5,938 nucleotides of DNA from an uncultured Lachnospiraceae bacterium (lineage in GTDB: Bacteria; Bacillota; Clostridia; Lachnospirales; Lachnospiraceae), in assembly GCA_946413945.1 (NCBI GenBank), contig CAMKMR010000118.1, positions 1 through 5,938 on the forward strand, given 5' to 3'. The position numbers and the translations under genes were made by a program. Position 1 is the stretch's first letter. The number at the start of each line of letters is the position of its first letter. Positions 1 through 4,746 of the stretch are shown here, one piece after another. The notes under the pieces are model-generated. The model was not told where the DNA came from, did no database searches, and was given only the letters and a program-made list of their open reading frames with translations.

Positions 1-62
1 GCTACTCTTGAAACAAGATCCTTTGCAGGACGCATTGCCATAAATGGTCTTATATCTGCCAT
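1..62 (-). CDS. DUF1015-type protein, N-terminus only (runs off the left edge)
   Basis: Only about 20 codons are present: MADIRPFMAMRPAKDLVSRV, continuing past position 1. The pattern 'M-x-D-I-R-P-F-x-A-x-R-P' with a following K/A-D-L-x-x-x-V matches what I recall as the N-terminus of DUF1015 (PF06245) proteins, which are about 400 residues long. This is recognition from a short stretch, so it needs the rest of the gene. From memory, DUF1015 genes often lie beside serC and serA in Clostridia, and their occurrence a few genes downstream here agrees with that. The biochemical role is not established to my knowledge. The gene is separated from its upstream neighbour by an intrinsic terminator, so it must have its own promoter, which I could not identify confidently. 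An alternative start at 74 would add MEIN. Confidence 0.7.
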   Translation of the reverse strand, partial: MADIRPFMAMRPAKDLVSRV

Positions 63-68
63 ATTAAT

Positions 69-72
69 CTCC
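69..72 (-). promoter_or_regulatory. Shine-Dalgarno site that sets the DUF1015-type start
   Basis: GGAG (minus strand 72-69) is 6 nt before the ATG at 62. The in-frame ATG at 74 overlaps this site and has no spaced ribosome site of its own, so 62 is preferred. Confidence 0.7.
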
Positions 73-93
73 ATTCCACCGTTTTCACGGCAC

Positions 94-121
94 AAATAGT
101 GAAAAAAATTTCCCACTATTT
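94..121. other. Imperfectly explained inverted repeat before the DUF1015-type gene
   Basis: AAATAGTG (94-101) and CACTATTT (114-121) form an 8-bp inverted repeat around a 12-nt AT-rich loop, lying between the terminator and the next gene start. A smaller CCGT-GAAA-ACGG hairpin (minus strand 90-79) follows, just before the ribosome site. The 8-bp repeat could be an operator or a leader hairpin. I found no clear -35/-10 pair for the downstream gene here. Confidence 0.35.
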
Positions 122-130
122 TTCTCATTT

Positions 131-167
131 AAAAAAGCAAGCCGGTATCCTAAAAAAATACCGGCTT
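131..167 (-). terminator. Intrinsic terminator after the P-loop kinase gene
   Basis: Minus-strand arms AAGCCGGTAT (167-158) and ATACCGGCTT (148-139) form a perfect 10-bp stem with a 9-nt loop, followed by GCTTTTTT (138-131). It starts 9 nt after the kinase stop codon. It has all the features of a rho-independent terminator. It is the only convincing one in the window and separates the upstream genes from the DUF1015-type gene. Confidence 0.93.
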
Positions 168-175
168 ATAGATTC

Positions 176-751
176 TTAATTATTTCTAATATGATTTACT
201 GCATCCTCAAGCGATTTCTTGAAATCTTCATCAGAAGAGTTTTCAAAAACATACAGTTCTGGGATATTCTCCGGCTTATTGAAATTCTGAGTAGCTACGT
301 ATTCATCCCAATGTTCAAGCTTCCATACATCTCTGTCTGAATTTCTTGAGATCATTCTCTTATGTGCTACTTCAACATCTGTATGTATCCATACAACACA
401 GAGTTCTGCATCCTTTTCAGCAAGCTTATGGCGAAGCCTATCAAGATAATCATTATCTCTGATCTCTTCTGTAAAAGGGGCATTTATAAGAACTGTATCA
501 TTATAATCAAGTGCATCAAAAGCAAGATCGAGTATTGCATAATACTCATAATCTCTGATCTCTTTCTGGAAGAAATCTGATGATCTGTTATATTCCTGAT
601 CAGCTACCTTAAAAATCTGCTTAGACAGAACAATAAGAGTATCTTTATCAAGATAAACACAGTTAGTAAGTGCTTTTGCAAGTTTTTTTGATATGAATGT
701 TTTTCCACATGCTGGTGGAGATGTCACAAGTATAAGTTTTTTCTTTTTCAT
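176..751 (-). CDS. Small P-loop kinase/ATPase of unknown substrate (AAA_33/zeta-toxin-like fold)
   Basis: This 191-residue soluble protein has no signal peptide or membrane segment. A basic start (MKKKK) leads into a P-loop, TSPPACGKT (10-18), in which the usual first glycine is serine. YLDKDTL (34-39), with two aspartates, follows the next strand, a position that in related small kinases contacts substrate or magnesium. VLINAPF (87-93) ends the next core strand. A lid-like arginine-rich stretch, HKRMISRNSDRD (130-141), is typical of nucleoside- and small-molecule-kinase folds. The architecture fits the AAA_33 / gluconate-kinase / zeta-like group of phosphotransferases, but I cannot assign a substrate. 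No antitoxin-like gene lies beside it, so toxin activity is not suggested. It follows asd by 78 bp, has its own extended -10 promoter, AGGAG 10 nt before the ATG and a strong terminator 9 nt after its stop, so it looks like a one-gene unit. The fold is fairly sure; the role is unknown. Confidence 0.85.
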   Translation of the reverse strand: MKKKKLILVTSPPACGKTFISKKLAKALTNCVYLDKDTLIVLSKQIFKVADQEYNRSSDFFQKEIRDYEYYAILDLAFDALDYNDTVLINAPFTEEIRDNDYLDRLRHKLAEKDAELCVVWIHTDVEVAHKRMISRNSDRDVWKLEHWDEYVATQNFNKPENIPELYVFENSSDEDFKKSLEDAVNHIRNN

Positions 752-789
752 AAATACGGGTCTCCTAGGCTAAAATTACGTACTTTGTA

Positions 790-798
790 ATTATAGCA
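790..798 (-). promoter_or_regulatory. Extended -10 promoter for the P-loop kinase gene
   Basis: The minus strand reads TGCTATAAT (798-790), a perfect extended -10 (TGnTATAAT). The position 17 bp upstream reads ATTTTT, so there is no real -35, as is common for extended -10 promoters. The predicted start near 783 gives a leader of about 30 nt with AGGAG at 766-762. It suggests that the small downstream gene can be transcribed independently of asd. Confidence 0.6.
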
Positions 799-829
799 CA
801 TTTATACTTAAAAAAAATAGTCTAAATTA

Positions 830-1918
830 TTATTTTTTTGTAATATAACCCTTTGCTGTAAGAAGTTCAGCGCAAAGCACTGCACCACCTGCAGCTCCAC
901 GGAGTGTATTATGTGAAAGACCAACAAATTTATAGTCGAAAAGAGAGTCCTCTCTGAGACGTCCCATAGAAACGCCCATACCGCCTTCATAGTTTACATC
1001 AAGCGCAACCTGAGGTCTATTATCCTCTTCAAGATACTGGATGAACTGCTTTGGAGCTGAAGGAAGGTTAAGTTCCTGTGGCTCACCCTTAAAGTTTTTC
1101 CATGCCTCAAGTATCTGCTCTTTAGTTGGCTTCTTCTTAAAGTTAACAAATACTGTAGCTGTATGTCCGTAAAGAACTGGAACTCTGATACACTGGCTTG
1201 TGATCTTAGGACCATTTTCACACTTCTTTATAACGCCGTCTTCAACCTTACCCCAGATTCTAAGTGGCTCCTGCTCAGACTTCTCTTCTTCACCACCGAT
1301 ATAAGGAATGATATTTCCTTCCATCTCTGGCCACTCTGCAAAATTCTTTCCTGCACCTGAAATAGCCTGGTAGGTTGTAGCTACCATCTCGTAGGGCTCG
1401 AATTCCTTCCATGCTGTAAGAGCAGGTGTGTAGCTCTGGATTGAGCAGTTAGGCTTAACTGCGATGAATCCTCTTGTTGTTCCAAGACGCTTCTTCTGGA
1501 ATGGGATAACATCAAAATGTTCCGGATTAAGTTCAGGCACTACCATTGGTACGTCTGGTGTCCATCTATGAGCTGAGTTGTTTGATACAACAGGTGTCTC
1601 TGTTTTTGCATAAGCTTCTTCAATTGCCTTGATCTCATCCTTCTTCATATCAACAGCTGAAAGAACGAAATCTACAGTTGAAGCAACTTTTTCAACTTCA
1701 TTTACATCATAAAGTACAAGGTCCTTAACTGAGTCAGGAATTGGCTGATCCATCTTCCATCTTCCTTCAACAGCCTGGGCATAAGTTTTACCGGCACTTC
1801 TTGGTGAAGCCGCAACTGTTGTAACTTCAAACCATGGGTGATTTGCAATTATCTGTATAAATCTCTGTCCTACCATACCTGTAGCGCCAAGAACGCCAAC
1901 TCTTAACTTATCGCTCAT
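830..1918 (-). CDS. asd: Aspartate-semialdehyde dehydrogenase, archaeal/fungal-like class
   Basis: This enzyme reduces aspartyl phosphate to aspartate semialdehyde with NADPH, the branch-point step leading to lysine/diaminopimelate, threonine and methionine. It has 362 residues. The Rossmann motif GATGMVGQ is at 11-18. SPRSAGK (38-44) probably contacts the NADP phosphate. The catalytic cysteine is C158 in VKPNCSIQ. The substrate-binding arginine and the base histidine are in RVPVLYGHTA (R245, H252). The opening MVGQRFIQIIANHPWFEV and the overall motif spacing resemble the archaeal/yeast enzyme class rather than the E. coli or classical Bacillus class. An ORF continues 30 codons upstream to an ATG at 2008, but those residues (MIYKARFIKR...) are translated tandem repeat and AT-rich spacer, so I reject that start. 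The gene ends with tandem TAA stops. It probably depends on read-through from serC-serA, because I see no good promoter in the remaining spacer and no lysine riboswitch. Confidence 0.95.
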   Translation of the reverse strand: MSDKLRVGVLGATGMVGQRFIQIIANHPWFEVTTVAASPRSAGKTYAQAVEGRWKMDQPIPDSVKDLVLYDVNEVEKVASTVDFVLSAVDMKKDEIKAIEEAYAKTETPVVSNNSAHRWTPDVPMVVPELNPEHFDVIPFQKKRLGTTRGFIAVKPNCSIQSYTPALTAWKEFEPYEMVATTYQAISGAGKNFAEWPEMEGNIIPYIGGEEEKSEQEPLRIWGKVEDGVIKKCENGPKITSQCIRVPVLYGHTATVFVNFKKKPTKEQILEAWKNFKGEPQELNLPSAPKQFIQYLEEDNRPQVALDVNYEGGMGVSMGRLREDSLFDYKFVGLSHNTLRGAAGGAVLCAELLTAKGYITKK

Positions 1919-1925
1919 ATTATTT

Positions 1926-1929
1926 CTCC
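1926..1929 (-). promoter_or_regulatory. Shine-Dalgarno site that sets the asd start
   Basis: GGAG (minus strand 1929-1926) lies 7 nt before the ATG at 1918. The alternative in-frame ATG at 2008 sits inside the tandem repeat and has no purine-rich site upstream, so 1918 is chosen. Confidence 0.8.
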
Positions 1930-1982
1930 AATTCTCTATTTTAATTACACTTTTGATAAACCAGATTAAATTAATTATCCGC

Positions 1983-2150
1983 TTTATAAATCTTGCTTTA
2001 TAAATCATATTTTATAAATCTTACTTTATAAATCTTATTTTATAAATCTTGCTTTATAAATCCTGCTTTATAAATCTTATTTTATAAATCTTACTTTATA
2101 AATCTTATTTTATAAATCTTATTTTATAAATCTTACTTGATAACTCTTAC
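1983..2150. repeat. 14-bp tandem array (11 units plus one diverged) running into the serA 3' end
   Basis: Eleven contiguous units of exactly 14 bp occupy 1983-2136. On the plus strand each is TTTATAAATC plus four bases. The 10-bp core is identical in all eleven, and the last four bases vary (TTGC, ATAT, TTAC, TTAT or CTGC). A twelfth, diverged copy, TTGATAACTCTTAC (2137-2150), lies within the serA coding end. The core contains the 8-bp palindrome TTTATAAA. The coding strand shows a TATAAA hexamer in each unit. Stops occur in every frame, so it encodes nothing. It fills most of the serA-asd spacer, and the remaining 64 bp before asd are AT-rich with no confident promoter. Unit 2 carries the CATAT variant that creates a false upstream ATG for asd. 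Confidence 0.96.
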
Positions 2151-3299
2151 TTTAACAACGCCATCAACAGCTTCAAGCGCCTTAGCAGCATCTGCTGAAA
2201 CTGCAGCATCTGTATCAAGGATAGTATATGCATAGTCACCCTTTGCCTTACTTACCATTGATGCAACGTTGATATTTTCCTTAGCAAATACTCCTGTGAA
2301 CTGAGTTAACATGTTAGGAATATTCTTATGGCATACTGTTACTCTGCCTGCTGTCTCAACAGGGCCTGCTGAAACTGAAGGATAGTTAACTGAATTCTTG
2401 ATATTACCATTTTCAATGAAATCACGGATTTCTTTTGCTGTCATTATAGCACAGTTATCTTCTGATTCCTGTGTTGAAGCACCAAGATGAGGTGTGCAGA
2501 TAACATTCTCAACACCTGCAATGTTAGGATTAGCAAAGTCAGTAACATATTTCTTAACCTTGCCAGCACTAAGCGCTTCTTTCATTGCATCCTCATCTAC
2601 AAGAATGTCTCTTGCAAAGTTAAGGAATACAACTCCATCCTTCATCTGATCAAGAGCATCTTTATTAATCATACCCTTTGTAGAATCAAGAAGTGGAACA
2701 TGGATTGTGATGAAATCACAATTCTTATAGATATCATTTACATCTGTGATATGCTTTACAGATCTTGAAAGACCCCAAGCTGCTTCAACAGATACAAATG
2801 GATCGTAGCCGTAAACTTCCATACCAAGGCGAACTGCAATGTTAGCAACCTTAGCACCGATAGCTCCAAGACCGATAACACCAAGCTTCTTGCCATAGAT
2901 TTCATTTCCAGCGAAAGCCTTCTTAGCCTTCTCTGCTGTCTTTGCAATATCAGCATCTTCTTTATTATCTTTAACCCACTCTGCACCACCGATAATGTCA
3001 CGAGAAGCAAGGAGCATACCTGCTACAACAAGTTCCTTAACACCATTAGCGTTAGCACCTGGAGTATTAAATACTACAATACCCTTTTCGGCACATTTAT
3101 CAAGTGGAATGTTATTAACACCAGCACCTGCTCTTGCTACTGCAAGAAGCTTTTCTGAAAGTTCCATATCATGCATTGAAGCACTTCTAACAAGGATTGC
3201 TTCAGCTTCATTTACATCAGCTGTAACTTCATACTTATCAGCTGGTAAAAGAGTAAGACCGCAATCAGCGATCGGATTAAGGCAATTAATCTTTGTCAT
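2133..3299 (-). CDS. serA: D-3-phosphoglycerate dehydrogenase, short ACT-domain type
   Basis: This NAD-dependent enzyme oxidises 3-phosphoglycerate to 3-phosphohydroxypyruvate, the committed step of serine synthesis, in the cytoplasm. With the start at 3299 it has 388 residues, close to other short SerA proteins and well below the roughly 525-residue class. The N-terminal substrate region includes LVRSAS (37-42) and the RAGAGVNNIP block (56-65). The Rossmann domain has GLGAIG (143-148) with an NAD-ribose-binding aspartate in GYDPF (D166). Catalytic-site residues visible are R230 in NFARDILVD and H271 in TPHLGAST. The segment where classical D-hydroxyacid dehydrogenases carry the catalytic-pair glutamate reads DFANPNI, with no acidic residue. 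A C-terminal ACT domain (about 318-388, NIPNMLTQFTGVFAKENINV) is the likely serine-sensing module. A longer start at 3308 is possible but has no ribosome-site spacing. The stop codon lies inside the last unit of the downstream 14-bp array, so the final codons form a diverged copy of the repeat. Confidence 0.97.
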   Translation of the reverse strand: MTKINCLNPIADCGLTLLPADKYEVTADVNEAEAILVRSASMHDMELSEKLLAVARAGAGVNNIPLDKCAEKGIVVFNTPGANANGVKELVVAGMLLASRDIIGGAEWVKDNKEDADIAKTAEKAKKAFAGNEIYGKKLGVIGLGAIGAKVANIAVRLGMEVYGYDPFVSVEAAWGLSRSVKHITDVNDIYKNCDFITIHVPLLDSTKGMINKDALDQMKDGVVFLNFARDILVDEDAMKEALSAGKVKKYVTDFANPNIAGVENVICTPHLGASTQESEDNCAIMTAKEIRDFIENGNIKNSVNYPSVSAGPVETAGRVTVCHKNIPNMLTQFTGVFAKENINVASMVSKAKGDYAYTILDTDAAVSADAAKALEAVDGVVKVRVIK

Positions 3300-3308
3300 A
3301 TTTATCAT

Positions 3309-3313
3309 CTCCT
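3309..3313 (-). promoter_or_regulatory. Shine-Dalgarno site that sets the serA start
   Basis: AGGAG (minus strand 3313-3309) directly abuts the ATG at 3308, leaving no spacing for that codon. It lies 9 nt before the ATG at 3299. This favours a start at 3299, removing three residues (MIN) from the longest possible protein. Confidence 0.75.
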
Positions 3314-3323
3314 GTATACACCA

Positions 3324-3353
3324 GTCCAGAGCCTTAATTTTAAAGCTCTGGAC
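3324..3353 (-). promoter_or_regulatory. Leader hairpin just upstream of the serA ribosome-binding site
   Basis: A perfect 9-bp inverted repeat, GTCCAGAGC (3353-3345 on the minus strand) and GCTCTGGAC (3332-3324), encloses a 12-nt loop. The loop can itself pair TTAA with TTAA after one mismatch. The RNA after the stem is UGGUGUAUAC, with no U-run, so it is not an intrinsic terminator for serA. It ends 10 nt upstream of the AGGAG that starts serA. Plausible roles are mRNA stabilisation, a processing site or translational control. None is proven, and it matches no riboswitch class I know. Confidence 0.6.
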
Positions 3354-3377
3354 ATACTTTTAAACTTTATGCATAAT

Positions 3378-3517
3378 GATCAATCCTGTTTTATTATATC
3401 CTATAGATTAATCGTGTTTTATTATATCCTACAGATCAGTCCTGTTTTATTATATCCTACGGATCAGTCCTGTTTTATTATATCCTACAGATTAATCGTG
3501 TTTTATTATATCCTAAG
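3378..3517. repeat. Tandem array of five 28-bp repeats in the serC-serA spacer
   Basis: Five head-to-tail units start at 3378, 3406, 3434, 3462 and 3490, each exactly 28 bp. Offsets 10-26 (plus-strand TGTTTTATTATATCCTA) are identical in all five. Differences are confined to offsets 4, 6, 9, 27 and 28. Units 2 and 5 share the GATTAATCG form, units 3 and 4 share GATCAGTCC, and unit 1 is a hybrid (GATCAATCC), giving an A-B-C-C-B order. On the coding (minus) strand each core contains a perfect TATAAT. There is no good -35 at 16-18 bp, so these are not clearly five promoters. The period is not a multiple of three and no open frame crosses the array, so it is non-coding. It lies 40 bp after the serC stop and about 25 bp before the serA leader hairpin. 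Confidence 0.93.
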
Positions 3518-3556
3518 TTTTATCACAACAGTTTTGATCATCTAACTATCCTGTCT

Positions 3557-4639
3557 TTACTGATTGTCAGCTTCGAACTTCTTCATGAACTCAACAAGCT
3601 TTTCAACGCCTTCAACAGGCATTGCGTTGTAGATAGAAGCTCTCATACCACCAACTGAACGATGTCCTTTAAGATTTACGAATCCAGCTTCTGTAGCTTC
3701 CTTGATGAACTTAGCGTTAAGTTCTTCTGAATCAGTTACAAATGGAACGTTCATAAGTGATCTGTCTTCTTTTCTTACTGTTCCTCTGAACATCTTTGAA
3801 TTATCAAGGAAATCATAAAGGATTCCAGCCTTCTTTTCATTGATCTTCTGCATCTCGCTAAGGCCACCAAGCGACTTTAAGTATTTGAATACAAGTCCGC
3901 ACATGTAAATACCCCAGCAGTTTGGTGTATTGTAAAGAGATTCAGCATCAGCCTGAGTCTTATACTTAAGCATTGTAGGAACTGATTCTGGAAGATCGTC
4001 TCTGATAAGGTCTTCACGAATGATAGCAACAACTACACCAGCTGGTCCAACATTCTTCTGAACACCGAAGTAAATGAGACCGTAGTCAGATACATTTACA
4101 GGCTGTGAAAGAATGTCTGATGACATGTCAGCTACAAGAATCTTTCCCTTTGTATTAGGAAGAGTCTTAAATGTAGTTCCATATATTGTATTGTTATGGC
4201 AAATATATACATAATCTGCATCATCATCGATTGGAAGATCCGAACAATCTGGGATATAGGAGAATGTCTTATCTGCTGAGGATGCTACTGCAACGGCTTT
4301 ACCGTATTTCTTTGCTTCCTCGTAAGCTTTCTTAGCCCACTGTCCAGTGATGATGTAATCAGCAACACCGTTCTTCATAAGGTTCATAGGAACCGCTGCG
4401 AACTGCTGTGAAGCACCGCCCTGAAGGAAAAGCACTTTGTAATTGTCAGGAACATTAAGAAGATCTCTTAAATCTTTCTCAGCTTCCTTAATGATGTTAT
4501 CAAAGACCTTGGATCTATGACTCATCTCCATTACACTCTGTCCGCTTCCCTGATAGTCAAGCATCTCTTCTGCTGCCTGCTTTAAAACAGCTTCAGGGAG
4601 CATAGATGGTCCTGCTGAAAAATTGTAAACTCTTGCCAT
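3557..4639 (-). CDS. serC: Phosphoserine aminotransferase
   Basis: This cytoplasmic PLP enzyme transfers the amino group of glutamate to 3-phosphohydroxypyruvate, giving O-phosphoserine, the second step of serine synthesis. It has 360 residues, the usual length for the class V aminotransferase SerC. It opens with the family signature YNFSAGPSMLP. The cofactor-phosphate segment GGASQQF is at about 74-80, the PLP-contacting aspartate is in VADMSSD (about D171), and the Schiff-base lysine is in FGVQKNVGPAG (about K195). Substrate-phosphate contacts are expected from HRSK (41-44) and the C-terminal GHRSVGGMRASIYNA block (325-339). The start is fixed by the conserved MARVYNFSAGPS opening. Its Shine-Dalgarno GGAGG (4656-4652) lies an unusually long 12 nt upstream. 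It is the first gene after the promoter at 4718-4746, and serA follows 257 bp downstream without a recognisable terminator. SerC can also serve pyridoxal phosphate synthesis in some bacteria, but nothing nearby suggests that role here. Confidence 0.97.
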   Translation of the reverse strand: MARVYNFSAGPSMLPEAVLKQAAEEMLDYQGSGQSVMEMSHRSKVFDNIIKEAEKDLRDLLNVPDNYKVLFLQGGASQQFAAVPMNLMKNGVADYIITGQWAKKAYEEAKKYGKAVAVASSADKTFSYIPDCSDLPIDDDADYVYICHNNTIYGTTFKTLPNTKGKILVADMSSDILSQPVNVSDYGLIYFGVQKNVGPAGVVVAIIREDLIRDDLPESVPTMLKYKTQADAESLYNTPNCWGIYMCGLVFKYLKSLGGLSEMQKINEKKAGILYDFLDNSKMFRGTVRKEDRSLMNVPFVTDSEELNAKFIKEATEAGFVNLKGHRSVGGMRASIYNAMPVEGVEKLVEFMKKFEADNQ

Positions 4640-4675
4640 GTCTTTTTTCTTCCTCCGATTTATTATTCTTCAAAA

Positions 4676-4700
4676 GCTGGGGCGTATAAAACGTCCCAAC
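4676..4700 (-). promoter_or_regulatory. Hairpin in the serC 5' leader
   Basis: The arms GTTGGGACGT (4700-4691) and ACGCCCCAGC (4685-4676) enclose the loop TTTAT. They form a ten-position stem with one A/C mismatch and one G-U pair. The RNA then continues UUUUGAAG, so the U-run is short. The hairpin begins about 11 nt after the predicted transcription start, in the untranslated leader of serC. It could protect the 5' end of the transcript or act as a weak terminator/attenuator. I see no leader peptide and no T-box consensus. The structure is visible in the sequence; its function is inferred. Confidence 0.45.
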
Positions 4701-4717
4701 TTTAAAGTAACGACTTT

Positions 4718-4746
4718 ATTATATTAAAGTAACATTTATTTATCAA
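4718..4746 (-). promoter_or_regulatory. Predicted sigma-A promoter for serC(-serA-asd)
   Basis: On the minus strand TTGATA (4746-4741) is followed after exactly 17 bp by TATAAT (4723-4718). This is 5/6 and 6/6 agreement with the housekeeping consensus at optimal spacing. Transcription should start near 4711, giving a leader of about 70 nt before serC. It is the best promoter in the window and, with no terminator visible before 131-167, probably drives serC, serA and asd. The prediction rests on sequence match only. Confidence 0.8.

Noticed and set aside
176..751. Zeta-type toxin of a toxin-antitoxin system
   Set aside because: The fold is similar, but no small antitoxin gene lies beside it and it has a single-gene promoter-terminator unit.
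811..839. Possible terminator after asd: arms AAAAAAATA and TATTTTTTT
   Set aside because: The 9-bp stem is entirely A-T with an 11-nt loop and its 3' arm is the T-run itself, so it would be very weak. It is mentioned only as a possible partial stop before the kinase promoter.
1919..2008. A 30-codon N-terminal extension of asd starting at 2008
   Set aside because: The extra residues are translated repeat units and AT-rich spacer. The ATG arises from the variant linker of repeat unit 2, has no ribosome site, and the family N-terminus with its GATGMVGQ motif fits the start at 1918.
1983..2136. CRISPR array or origin iterons
   Set aside because: The 14-bp units are contiguous with no unique spacers, there are no cas or replication genes nearby, and the array overlaps the end of serA. 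A replication role has no support here.
3300..3308. serA start three codons further upstream at 3308
   Set aside because: The Shine-Dalgarno AGGAG touches this ATG with no spacer, while it is 9 nt from the ATG at 3299.
2995..3363. Plus-strand open frame of 122 codons opposite serA
   Set aside because: It is a shadow of serA in the opposite strand with no ribosome site and low-complexity, Ser/Ala/Thr-rich translation. The same applies to the other antisense frames at 362-580, 1163-1360, 2487-2768 and 4852-5040.
3378..3517. Repeat-encoded peptide from the 28-bp array
   Set aside because: The 28-bp period shifts frame at each unit, and stops occur on both strands with no start and ribosome site.
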